A DNA stretch of 64,000 nucleotides. Origin: Smittia aterrima (taxonomy: Eukaryota > Arthropoda > Insecta > Diptera > Chironomidae). This document shows positions 29,562 to 39,960 of this stretch, in pieces. The notes beneath the pieces were generated by a model. It was not told where the DNA came from. It did no database searches and saw nothing but the letters and a program-made list of their open reading frames with translations. The translations under genes were made by a program, and so were the position numbers. The stretch is from assembly GCA_033063855.1 (NCBI GenBank), contig CP093831.1:26722001-26786000 (forward strand), written 5' to 3'. Every line of letters begins with the position of its first letter. Position 1 is the stretch's first letter.

Positions 29562-32399
29562 GGCCTGGCCATACCACACACCGGGTGACCACACACCAAC
29601 CTATAGATTTTCAGTAGATTTTCTATAGAATCCTATAGAAATTTAATGTGTAATTTATGATCTATTAAAATTACATGGGAAATTAATAGATTTTAACTAG
29701 AAAAACCATAGAAAACGTTACGTTTCTTACGTCAAAATTCATAGAAAAAACATTGAAATTCTATAGAAAATCTATGGCTTTTTAAAGAAAGGCATGAATT
29801 TTCTATAGAATTTTAATAATTTTTCTATGAATTTTGACGTAAGAAACGTAACGTTTTCTATAGATTTCTTATTTAAAATTAGGGTTCGTCGGAAGCCGTG
29901 CTTCTCCCTTGCTTCTCCTTGACTGCCTGTATTTGCAAGCAAGGAGAAGCAAGGTTGCAAGCATGCCTCCAAATTTTGAAAAACTGTCTTTTTAAAAAAA
30001 ATGACGCATTGATTAAAATTGATTTAATTGAAAATTCTTGATTCAAATTCGCTGAAATTTTGATAACTTATTTTTTGATAGTTTCTTGATTGGAAAACAA
30101 GTCGATTTTTATAAAAATATGTTTTTCACTTTGCACAATTAGTCTTCAAAGTCAGATTTTCTTAAAAAAATTAATTTGTGCTTGATTTCGTTATCAATAA
30201 AACTTTGGTGTTGATTAAATTGTAAAATATTTTTAATCAGAGTTGTAGAACACAGTCAAGCGCTTCATTTGATGTGCAATATGAGTGGGTGGAGCAGGTA
30301 ATTATAATAAAAAATTGGTTATTGGTTAAAAAATACCCTTGAAATCTTGAAAACACTAAATGAAAAATAAACAAAAAAGTATTTTAAGCAGTTTTCTAAC
30401 ACAAAATTCAAAATTAATCACAGACCACTAATGTCACCTAATCAAGTTATACATCGATGGATTTGTCTTATTGTGTTCTATAACTTTTTAATACATCATG
30501 TTAAATTTTTATCAAGAATTAATCAAGTTTGATATCAAAACATGAGAAAAAGCTTTAAAATTTGAACATTCATGAAGTCGCCAAAAACAACCATTTTCAA
30601 CGCACTCAAGCTAAATATGCGTTGCACTACCCAGTTCATGGTTTTTTTAAATTTGTGTTAGATATCTGACAAAAAAGCGTTCACCTAATATGCAGATTGA
30701 TTCATCTTCACCCTCAAATTATATGTCAAAGTTGATTTTTTTGAAAATTTTCAAGAATTTTTTCATGTTTTGATATCAAACTTGAATGTTTCTCAATAAA
30801 GTTGCAACATGATGTATTAAAAAGTTATAGAACACAGTAAGACAAATCCATCGATGTATAACTTGAGTAGGTGACATAAGTGGTCTGTGATTAATTTTGA
30901 CTTATGTGTCAGAAAACTGTTTTAAACACTATTTTGTTCATTTTTCATTTATTGGTTCCGATTTCTGAGGTTTTTTTTTACCATAAAAACGTGCTCCACC
31001 TTTTTACATTGTACATCAAATGAAGCGCTTGATTGTCTTCTACAACTATGGATAAAAATATTTCACAATTTAATCAACAACAAACCGTAATTGATGAAAA
31101 AGTTCAAAAACAAGTGAAATTTTTTAAGAAAATCTGACTTTGAAGACTAATTGTGCAAAGTGGAAAACATGTTTTTATAAAAATCGACTTGTTTTCCAAT
31201 CAAGAAACTATCAAAAAATAAATTATCAAAATTTCAGCGAATTTGAATTAAGAGTTTTCAATTAAATCAATTTTAATCGATGCGTCATTTTTTTTAAGAA
31301 ACGCGTTTTTGAAATTTGGAGGCATGCTTGCAACCTTGCTTCTCCAGGGAGAAGCATGGATAGTGATTGCAAGCAAGAAGCAAGCTTCCAAAAGCGACGC
31401 ACCCTATCTAAAATCCATTAATTTTGAATATAATTTAGATGTGAAACTTAGTTAAATTTAATTTAAAAAACGATTGGTGGGAGTGTTTAGGGTTTTTCAT
31501 CCGAAGAATGAAATAAATTTTTTCTTAAAAGCAGGAGAGGTGAGTAGGGCATAATTAGAATTTTGATTTAGAGTCTTCTTTTCCAAGAATGCGTCACAAA
31601 AAAAATTTAAATTTCTTTTACGCATTATCGGTGAGCTCATAAACCTTCTGTCTCTTTAGTATAAGAACAGCTGACTTCTTAAAGAAAGTGCAAGCTAACA
31701 CAAGGGCATACATCATTCAGTTTGATGAACTGTGATTTGTTCATAAGTTATAAAATCTGATTAACCTTTTGCAAGCCCTAGTTATGCTGATTTGAAGCCT
31801 GTTTTTACCCAATGTATCCTCCCAAGCACTTTATTCCTTCAAAATGAGTTTAGATTTAAGGTCGAAAAAATACTGAATTGTTTTCTGAGTTTCATAGCTT
31901 CTAAGTAAATGAAATTCTATGATTTTTCTAATTATTTTCTATTGAAAATCTATTTATTTCTAACAGAAATTCTATTAATTTTCTATTCATTTTCAATATA
32001 AAACGTAACGACGTAGAAGTTTGACGTAACCGGTTTAAATAAAAATTCCATTGAAAATCTATAGAGTTTCTATATAAAATCTATTAATTTTCTATTGAAA
32101 TTCTATTGAATTTACGCTAAAAAGTGGGTGACCACACACCAAAATAAATTTTAGTTTTTTAATGGAAAATCCATAGAATTTCTATCTAGGAAATTTCTGT
32201 TAAAATTTAATAGAAATTCTATAGGAAAAAAATAGAAAATCTATAGAAAACTAATAGGTTTTTAATAGAAAGTAGAAAATAAATGGAAAATATATAGGAA
32301 ATTAATAGATTTTTAAATCTATGTATTTTCTATATAAAATCTACATATTTCCTATAGAATTTCTATAGATTTCCTTGGTGTGTGGTATGGCTAGATCCC
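29562..32399. mobile_element. Outer non-autonomous DNA transposon (9-bp duplication, short inverted ends)
   Basis: Left end GGCCTGGCCATACCACACACC; the right end read in reverse has GGGATCTAGCCATACCACACACC, sharing GCCATACCACACACC. Target duplication is 9 bp. The body outside the inner element is very AT-rich with many CTATAGAAA/TTTCTATAG runs. A hairpin of about 155 bp (29711-29865) is built around ACGTTACGTTTCTTACGTCA, and GGGTGACCACACACCA occurs directly at both 29583 and 32126. No transposase frame is visible. A 9-bp duplication fits Mutator-like or Foldback-like elements, but I cannot assign a superfamily. Confidence 0.8.
29881..31405. mobile_element. Inner Foldback-like element with two arms of about 650 bp
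   Basis: Starts AGGGTTCGTCG and ends with the reverse of AGGGTGCGTCG. The two arms (about 29881-30545 and 30750-31405) are long imperfect inverted repeats: GGTTGCAAGCATGCCTCC, ACAAGTCGATTTTTATAAAA and AATTAGTCTTCAAAGTCAGA occur in the left arm and reversed in the right arm. Flanks ATTTAAAATT and ATCTAAAATC look like an imperfect target duplication, so this element was inserted into the outer one. No coding capacity. Confidence 0.75.
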
Positions 32400-33125
32400 A
32401 AAGCGAAGTGTTCGCTGAGATCTTTGAAGATCAAATCGAGGCAAATGAGATGAAAATTTCAGAATTCAGCTCGGAATCTGTTGAAGCTTTACTCAAATTC
32501 ATTTACACGAACGAGATCTCGAGAGATGGCAACGCAAAAGAAAACTTCCAAATTGCTGACAAGTTTAAAGTCGATGCCATGAAATCGAAATACGAGGAAA
32601 TCATTTACGATCAAGTTGATGACTCAAATTATTTATTGAAGCAAAAAGCAATTCAACTGATCGCCGAGAAAATTCCAGAATTGTCAGAGGAATTTATGGA
32701 AGATCCCGAGAAATTGATGAAATTCTTGAATTTGGAATAAAATAAATAAATTGCTCGTGAAAATTTAAGAAAATTAATTTAAAAACTCGATCATTTGCAT
32801 AATTATTTTAATGATTTAATAAAAATATATTTCACGAAACTAATTCTTTTTTTTTTCGAGTTTGAAGGCATCAAAGTCTGTTGACAAGAAGAGCATAAAA
32901 GTAGCTCTCGCTTCGTTAGAAAAATGACTCATTTGGGTTTTAACTTTCCCTAATCCTTCGAGTTTTAAAATATTTCTTTCTACCTGACGGTCACGAAACG
33001 ATCCAGACAAATACAATCACAAGAGCGAATCGCATTTCAAGGAACACGAAATATCTTCTTCAGTTTGTTGCAGATTTTCAAAGCTAAAGGTTCTCGAGAC
33101 AGGAAAAAATTGAATTAATTTCAAA

Positions 33126-35229
33126 ATGGAGATCAATTGTGGTTTTGGTTACGTTTCCAATCGCTACGTGTGCTTTGTTGAGGAAGCAAATATAACAGAG
33201 AAGGATCATGTGATTAAAGAGTTTAAAGGAGTTCACGAAGAAGGAAAAAATCACAAAGACGTCCAAGTCGTTTGCTTCGAAAAAGCAAATGTGAAATTTT
33301 TTCCTCGAGGCCTCAAAATGCATTTTCCTAATCTCACTGAGTTGAAAATAATTGACGCAGACATCAAAGAAATTTCGAGAAATGATTTGAATGGGCTTGA
33401 AGGACTTACTGTTCTTAAGATTGAAAATTCTGAATTGACTTCATTGCCCGACGATTTGCTGACCGAAATGCCAAATTTACGAGAAGTTTCACTCCACAGC
33501 AACAACATCGAGTTTGCATCTTCGAATCTTTTGGAACCTTTGCATGGAAGAGAAAATGTTCGAGTGAATATTGCTACGAAGAGAAAACATGTTTCGTTCC
33601 TTTCAAATAATTCTTTGAATACTCTTGAAGATGCGATGAAGTCAATCGACGAGAAATTCATGAATCCGGCTCTCTCTGCAGTGGTGAGCACATCGAAGCC
33701 TTCAAATGAAGCTGAACTTCAGCTTTACAGAGTTCTTCAACGAGCTAACTTGCTGGCTTATTATGACACTTTGCTGGGAATGGGTGAGTCAGTTGATTTG
33801 TTTATTGAAGTTTCCACTAATGAAATTAATGTTTTAGGTGGCGACGACGTTCAACAACTTTGCGATGCTGATGAAGAAGAATTTCTCGAAATTATGAACT
33901 TAGTTGGAATGGCTGCGAAGCCTTTACACGTTCGAAGACTTAAGAAAACTCTCCACGAGTGGATGACAAATCCGTCGCTCTTCAACTCTCAAATTCGTCC
34001 AAACAGTGATGAGCCTCCTCAAATTCTTTTCAATCCAGAATCGGAGCAGCAACTTCAACAGCCTCTAATGGAATTACCAACAAATTCTGGCGCTCAACAG
34101 CAACAATCTCAAGAGCAGCAGCATCTCGAAAGCGTGAGAGAATTCCACAGTGTGCTAGAACATATGAGAGCTGCATACGCATCAGGATTAGCAAACGTCG
34201 ACCATTCAATTTTAAATCAGAAGTCGAATTTTGCTGGACCATTCAGTGTAAACAAGGACTGGCATCGAACTATGAGTCCAGACTTAAGAAATCATCTTGT
34301 TCATAAGCTCGTTGAAGGAATGATTCCAGACATCTACAACAGGGTCGTAATGCAAGATAAACGAATCTCAAACTTACTTGCTTATGCAAGGAAGGTTGAA
34401 GGAGATATGTTCGAAATGGCAAATTCCAGATCCGAGTATTATCATTTGTTAGCTGAAAAGATCAATAAGATCCAGAGAGAGCTTGAAGAACGAAAAGAAC
34501 GAAGAAAACAACAGCAGCAGCAAGTTCCGCCGAGTTTTCAGCAAGAAGGTCCACAGGAAAATCAGTCCACCGGGGATTCACTAAAATCACTTGAAGAGTT
34601 GAAGGTAATTGATGAAAAGTGCATTGAGCCAACTCTCAAGGAAATGTGGATCTCCGGAAAGTTTTCTGATCTCAAGATCATCGCTGGCGACAAAGAGTTC
34701 AAAGTCCACAAGAATATTTTGGGAATGAAAAGCGAAGTGTTCGCTAAAGCATTTGAAGATCAAATCGAGGCAAATGAGATGAAAATTTCAGACTTCAGCT
34801 CGGATGCTGTTGAAGCTTTGCTCAAGTTCATTTACACGAATGAGATCTCGGAAGATGGAAACGCAAAGGAAAACCTCGAAATTGCTGACAAGTTTAAAGT
34901 CGCCGCCATGAAATCGAAATACGAGGAAACTTTTGGTGATCTGATTAACGATTCAGATGCTAACGATAACGCTATGCAAGGTAAGTTTCGATGTAATTCC
35001 TTTTGATATTCATTACTAAACAATTTTGTCTTTTTTAGAAATTGAAACGATGGCAGGAAATATTCAGCAAACTATGCCAGGACCTTCCAATCTTCTTCCA
35101 AATCATGTAATGGCGGATACTGCGAAGAAAGTTGGTTCAACAACAACTCGTTTTGTTCCTTTAAGCTCAAAAATGTATGAAAAAAGAAAACGACAAATCA
35201 ACAAGCGCTTCACCACTGTCGAAAAATGA
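33126..35229 (+). CDS. Chimeric LRR-NCD1-KIX-BTB protein, copy B (TAZ1 lost by frameshift)
   Basis: Exons 33126-33783, 33838-34980, 35039-35229 give about 663 residues. Same plan as copy A: LRR, NAB NCD1 (about 33710-34000), Gln-rich linker, CBP KIX (34251-34515), BTB (about 34635-34950), then a separate last exon. The last exon starts like copy A (TMAGNxQQTMPGPSN) but is 2 bp short around 35127-35140 (copy A reads GAGAAAAGAAAGTTG, B reads GCGAAGAAAGTTG). The TAZ1 frame is lost and the protein ends in a basic tail before TGA at 35227-35229. The two copies keep introns of the same position and length and clearly arose by duplication after the fusion. KIX helix 3 again reads AEKINKIQRELEE. Confidence 0.82.
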
Positions 35230-35380
35230 AAGATGTTCTCAATCATTTGGACACTTGTAATCTTGAAGGTATCTGCCCTCGTATTCATTGCTCATCATCA
35301 CGTCAAATTATCAAACATTGGAAGAACTGTAATAGAGTCGATTGTCCTGTCTGCTCGCCTTCAAAGCAGTCAGATTGATG
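35230..35380 (+). pseudogene. Out-of-frame remainder of TAZ1 in chimera B
   Basis: Downstream of the new stop, the sequence still matches the second half of TAZ1 in another frame (KDVLNHLDTCNLEG, SSRQIIKHWKNC, DCPVCSPSKQSD), including zinc ligands. Decay is therefore recent. Confidence 0.8.
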
Positions 35381-35841
35381 TAAATCAACAAGCGCAATAA
35401 AAAAATGAGATGCTGCGAGAAAATGAAATTTAAATAATTGAGGATAATTCTAATGAGAAAAATATTTTTATGTGATGCTGAAAAATCTATCAAGAGAGAA
35501 TAAAAATTACAAATTTTAATGATTTAATAAAAATATATTTTTCAAAAAATTTTATATTTTTTTCTTGAAAGCATCAAAGATGGTCGACAAGAAAAAATAT
35601 CTCACCCTTCGAAAGAAAAATGACTCATTTGTGTTTTTACTTTCCCCAATCTCTAATCCTTCGAGTTTTAAAATATTTCTTTCTACCTGAGGATCACGAA
35701 ACGATCCAGACAAATACAATCACAAAAGCGAATCGCAATTTAAGGAAAAATATTTGCATTTGCAAAATATTTCCTTCAGTTTGTTGCAGATTTTCAAAGT
35801 TGAAGGTTCTCGTGAGAAGAAAAAAATAAATTTAATTCAAA

Positions 35842-36933
35842 ATGGAGGTCAATTGTCGGTTTTACGATGCCTACGGTCTCTACGCGTGTGTGGTCGACGA
35901 TACAGACATCATCGAGAAGGATCATGTGATTAAAGAGTTCAAAGGAGTTCACCAAAAAGGAAAAGATCACGATGACGTCAAATATGTTTGGTTCGAGAGA
36001 ACAAATGTGAATTATTTTCCTCGAGGTCTCGAGAAGCATTTTAAGAATATAATTGAGTTGAGAATAAAAGGCTGTGACATAAAGGAAATTTCGAAAGACG
36101 ATTTGAGAGGACTCGAGAGACTGAAAAAGTTTGTGATTGTTCATTCTCACTTGACATCATTGCCCGATGATTTGTTCACTGATATGCCAGATTTGCGATA
36201 CGTTGCACTTCACGACAACAAACTCGATTGTTTATCTTCGGAAGTTTTAAAACCTTTCGTCGGAAGAAAAAATCTTATTTTGCACCTCAAAAGAAACAGA
36301 ACAATTAATGCTTTTTTTAATACTGGACATCGAGGATCAGTGAATTCACTTGAAGAGCTTATGAAGTTAATCGACGAGAAGTGCAAGCCTGCATCGCCAC
36401 AAGTTGTTCCTGATCCTGTCAGTCCGATGGTAAAAGAAATGTGGGTCTCCGGAAGATTCTCTGATTTCACAATCATCGCTGGCGAAAAGAACTTCAAAGT
36501 CCACAAAAATATTTTAGGAATGCAAAGCGAAGTGTTTGCTAAAACATTTGAAGTTCAACCCGAGGCAAATGAAATTACAATTACAGACTTCACAGCCGAC
36601 TCCGTTGAGGCTTTGCTCAAATTCATTTACATGAGCGAGATCTCCAGAGATGGAAACGAAAAGGAAATCTTTGCAATTGCTGACAAATTCGAAGTCACAA
36701 AAATGAAATTGATTTACGAGAAAATCGTTAGCGATCAAGTAAACGCAGCGAACGCTTGGGAAAGTTTCATTCTCGGTTTCGCATCTCAAGAAATAAAAGA
36801 AAAAGCTTATCAACATTTGGACATGGATATCCCAGATGATATCATGGAAGATTCCGAGGAAATGAAGAAGATTATCGACGATCCAGAAGTTGACGAAGAA
36901 ACTGATTCTGATCAGGAATCAGATTCGGAATAG
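35842..36933 (+). CDS. LRR-BTB protein with acidic C-terminal tail
   Basis: 363 residues, intact. MEVNCRFYDAYGLYACVVDD keeps the two N-terminal cysteines of the extracellular LRR cap. LRRs follow to about residue 150, then a linker (LMKLIDEKCKPA), a BTB domain (SDFTIIAGEKNFKVHK, VEALLKFIYMSE), and a helical tail that ends in an acidic Ser/Glu stretch (DEETDSDQESDSE) not seen in its neighbours. Acidic Ser-rich tails are frequent casein-kinase-2 substrates, but no function is claimed. Class 1 upstream block at about 35660-35841. Confidence 0.85.
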   Translation: MEVNCRFYDAYGLYACVVDDTDIIEKDHVIKEFKGVHQKGKDHDDVKYVWFERTNVNYFPRGLEKHFKNIIELRIKGCDIKEISKDDLRGLERLKKFVIVHSHLTSLPDDLFTDMPDLRYVALHDNKLDCLSSEVLKPFVGRKNLILHLKRNRTINAFFNTGHRGSVNSLEELMKLIDEKCKPASPQVVPDPVSPMVKEMWVSGRFSDFTIIAGEKNFKVHKNILGMQSEVFAKTFEVQPEANEITITDFTADSVEALLKFIYMSEISRDGNEKEIFAIADKFEVTKMKLIYEKIVSDQVNAANAWESFILGFASQEIKEKAYQHLDMDIPDDIMEDSEEMKKIIDDPEVDEETDSDQESDSE

Positions 36934-37059
36934 ATGCTCATCATCACATTCATTGGCGAAACGAAGAGAATATCACGAATTTTAATGTTTTAATAAAAAT
37001 ACATTTTTCCAAATTTATTCATAAAAATTACTTTTAGATTTCCGAGATTATCAAAACTC

Positions 37060-37310
37060 TTTAATATCTAAGTCTCAAGTTGAAGCTCTCAACCAAGGCT
37101 AGATGTTAATGAGTCAGCTCGATTACTCATTGTTTTGTGGTTTTAAGAAGATAAGAGAGAACTTTCTGATTCTAATAATTGTCTTTCCTCAAAAATATGT
37201 TTGAACAATAAATGTCATTTAAAAATCGAAACATAAAAATGTTTTCTTCAGTTGCTTACAGACTTTTAAATATTAAAGATCTTGAGAGAGAGAAATTAAT
37301 TTATTTCGAC
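37060..37310 (+). promoter_or_regulatory. Class 2 upstream block (pseudogene copy)
   Basis: Contains GATGTTAATGAGTCAGCTCG followed by ATTACTCAT, an inverted-repeat arrangement around a perfect AP-1-type TGAGTCA (37110-37116), and CTTCAGTTGCTTACAGACTTT before the start codon. The same block precedes the unit at 44303. Confidence 0.5.
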
Positions 37311-37590
37311 ATGGAGATCAATTGTGAGTTCGATGTTCATTCTATTTTTACAATGGAACTCGACACATGTTCGTGCATCTTCAGAACTCTTTAAACCTTT
37401 GCTTGGAAGAGAAAATGTTAGTGTGAGCCTTCGAGAAAACAAAAGCATTAACGCTCAATTCGAGCCAGAGAAATGCGCAATATCTGCTTTTCTTTCTTTA
37501 CTTTTCGGAGAAATCCAAAATCTCTTAAGGAGCTGATGAAATTGATCGACGAGAAGTATACCAAGCCAAAGGAAGTTGTTTTGTTTAAAG
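37311..37590 (+). pseudogene. LRR gene remnant with large internal deletion
   Basis: Starts MEINCEFDVHSIFTMELDTC, then jumps within a few bases to the last LRR (SSELFKPLLGRENVSVSLREN) and frame-breaks near LFGE. The unit at 44303 matches on both sides of the jump almost exactly, so about 300 bp has been deleted here. No BTB part remains. Confidence 0.85.
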
Positions 37591-37855
37591 ACCATCAGCG
37601 ATGGTCGACAAGAAGAGCATAAAAGTAGCTTCGTTAGAAAAATGAGTCACTTGGGTTTTTACTTTCCCTAATCCTTCGAGTTTCAAATTAATTTTTTCTA
37701 CCTGAGGATCATAAAACGATCCAGACAAATACAATCACAAGAGCGAATCGCATTTCGAGGAAAATATTTGTATTCGCAGAATATTTATTTCAGTTTGTTC
37801 CAGATTTTCAAAGTTAAAACTTCTCGTGAGAAGAAAAAATTAAATTAAATTCAAA

Positions 37856-38974
37856 ATGGAGGTCAATTGTCGGTTTATCGGTGACTACGATCACTACCAG
37901 TGCGTTATCGACAATACAGTCATCAATGAGAAGGATCATGTGATTAAAGAATTTAAAGGAATTCGCGAAGATGGAAAAACTAACAATGATGTCAAATGTG
38001 TTTTCATCAGAGAAACAAATGTGAATTATTTTCCTCGAGGTCTCGGAAAGCATTTTCCTAATCTCAATGAATTGGTTATTCATGGCTGTGCCATCAAGGA
38101 AATTTCGAAAAATGATTTGAAAGGACTCAAAGGGTTGGTTGACCTTTACATTGAACATTGTAAATTGACATCACTGCCTGACGATTTGTTCACCGAAATG
38201 CCAAACTTGCTAACAGTTTCAATATCTTTCAATCCTATCGAGTTCGCATCTTCGAATCTTTTAAAACCTTTGATTGGAAGAAAAAATGTTAAAGTGATCC
38301 TTGAAGGAAACAAAAATATTGATGCTTGGTTTTATCAAGGAGTGCAAGGCTCAATAGGATCACTTGAAGACTTCATGAAGTTGATTGACGAGAAGTGCAC
38401 CAAACCTGCACCGGCAAATTTTGTTCCTGAGAAGTTCAGTCCGATGATAAAAGAAATGTGGATGTCCGGAAGATTCTCTGATCTCACGATCAGCGCAGGC
38501 GGAAAGTGCTTCAAGGTTCACAAAGCGATTTTGGGCATGCAAAGCGAAGTGTTCGCAAAAATCTTCGAAGATCAAAGCGAGGCAACGGAGATGAAAATTC
38601 CAGACTTCACTTCGAGCTCTGTCGAAGTTTTACTCAAATTCATTTACACGAATGAGATCTCCGAAGATGGAGACGCAAAGGAAAACTATGAAATTGCTGA
38701 CAAATTCAAATTTGAAGAAATGAAATCGAAATACGAGAAAATTATCTGCGATCAACTCAACGATGAAAATGCTTTGGAAGTTTTCATGTTCGCTCATCGT
38801 TTCTTATCTCAAGAATTGAAGGAAAAAGCTTATCACCAAATGATCAAGGGAATCCCAGATGATTTGCCTGATCTCATGGAAGATCCCGAGGAATTGAAAA
38901 AGTTGATGGATGCTCGACGAGTTTGGGAAGAAGCTTTGTCAACATCAAAGAAATTGAGCCTCACAAGAAAATAA
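37856..38974 (+). CDS. LRR-BTB protein
   Basis: 372 residues, intact. MEVNCRFIGDYDHYQCVIDN start; LRRs include LTSLPDDLFTEMPNLLTVSI. The linker has one LIDEKCTKPAPANF copy. BTB reads SDLTISAGGKCFKVHKAILG and VEVLLKFIYTNEIS. The tail is LMEDPEELKKLMDARRVWEEALSTSKK. The BTB core is among the most conserved in the array, and I see no lesion. Class 1 upstream block at about 37690-37855. Confidence 0.86.
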   Translation: MEVNCRFIGDYDHYQCVIDNTVINEKDHVIKEFKGIREDGKTNNDVKCVFIRETNVNYFPRGLGKHFPNLNELVIHGCAIKEISKNDLKGLKGLVDLYIEHCKLTSLPDDLFTEMPNLLTVSISFNPIEFASSNLLKPLIGRKNVKVILEGNKNIDAWFYQGVQGSIGSLEDFMKLIDEKCTKPAPANFVPEKFSPMIKEMWMSGRFSDLTISAGGKCFKVHKAILGMQSEVFAKIFEDQSEATEMKIPDFTSSSVEVLLKFIYTNEISEDGDAKENYEIADKFKFEEMKSKYEKIICDQLNDENALEVFMFAHRFLSQELKEKAYHQMIKGIPDDLPDLMEDPEELKKLMDARRVWEEALSTSKKLSLTRK

Positions 38975-39233
38975 AATTGAATTAGATGCACATCATATCA
39001 ATGAGCGAAGCAAAGAGAATATCGTAAATTTTAAAGTTTAATAAAAATACATTTCTCCAGAATGTTTCTTTTAAAGTTTGTTTTCGATCTGAAGGCATCA
39101 AAGATCATTTAAATTGTTTTCAGATAAAATTTGTTTTCATCCAGTGAACGCACTGTAAAAGATAAAGCTCAAATGAGAAAGCTTTGAATGATAGCTTTAC
39201 TAACAAGTGGCAGTTAGTACCGAACTTACTGTA
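38975..39233. other. Intergenic stretch
   Basis: Family 3' flank (TTTAATAAAAATACATTTCTCC) followed by GAAGGCATCAAAGAT-type sequence that recurs after most array units. GTGAACGCACTG near 39144 resembles the housekeeping promoter element but has no gene attached. Confidence 0.4.
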
Positions 39234-39593
39234 GGGTTTTTCATCCGTCGGACCGGTTACAGGGGATTGAGCTTTACTGAGTTTACTGGTCCAAGGTGGA
39301 CCCAGATCTGGTCAGCTATAAAATCCATGCACTCGATTCAACATCCATCTATTCTTGTGAAGAAGTCACAGGGAAATGTGCTTCCGTTTACGAGAAAACT
39401 TATTTCAAAACTACAATCGACTTTTTGTATGGAGATTCCAGGTTTCGCACCCGTGGGCCCGATCCTGATGAGCTAGTAAAAGAAATTAATTCGCTAGCTC
39501 ATCGCGTTCGCGAGTTATCTCAACCACAGCAAGTCGGACGACGGACCACAGCGACCACTACAGAGTGTTCCATCCTTCGGATGAAAAAACCTA
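39234..39593. mobile_element. Short element with inverted ends TAGGGTTTTTCATCCG
   Basis: Left end TAGGGTTTTTCATCCGTCGGA (from TA at 39232) and right end, reversed, TAGGTTTTTTCATCCGAAGGA. It is flanked by TA on both sides, so a TA duplication is possible. About 360 bp and more GC-rich than its surroundings. It contains a 125-codon frame (39296-39673) with no recognised domain that runs out of the element, so I do not call it a gene. A single matching end is at 31488-31506 inside the outer transposon. Confidence 0.55.
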
Positions 39594-39960
39594 AAAACTT
39601 GCTTACGCGCCTCGTTTATTTCGATAAAATAAAATTTAAAAAAATTAATATCGAAAAGAAGATATTGCAATAAAGTTGAAATCAATCAGAAAATGAACTG
39701 AAAGTTTAAGGGAAACCTCTTCAAGTTCTAAATTTATTTATTTCAACCTGTTGTTGATGATCCCGTCGTCCACAAATCGCATTTACCGCTAAACTCCTAG
39801 ATTAGAACAAGAAACCATCATGGCTCTGATATTAGAAAAGCGAATCGCATTGGTCACAGAAAAAAAAACATTTAAAAGCATGAACAAAAAATGTTTTCTT
39901 CAGTTTGTGACAGATTTTCAAAGTTAAAGGTTCTCGTGATAAAAAAAAATTCAGTTCGAT

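Larger units (their letters stand above)
28889..32740 (+). pseudogene. LRR-BTB gene split by a nested transposon insertion
   Basis: 28889-29561 encodes MEVNCRF through the LRR domain to the first BTB strand-helix (FKVHKAVLGMQSE); 32400-32740 continues with SEVFAEIFEDQIEA to the tail MEDPEKLMKFLNLE and a stop. Between them lies a 2.84-kb element flanked by the 9-bp duplication AAAGCGAAG. If the element and one copy of the duplication are disregarded, the two halves total 1005 bp (335 codons) with no other lesion, so the gene was intact when hit. As it stands the first half runs into transposon sequence and stops at about 29615. Class 1 upstream block present. Confidence 0.9.

Noticed and set aside
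29772..29972. Minus-strand 66-codon frame in the transposon
   Set aside because: Runs through terminal repeat sequence and has no similarity to transposases known to me.
39296..39673. 125-codon frame as a gene
   Set aside because: Starts inside and ends outside a short inverted-end element, and shows no domain.
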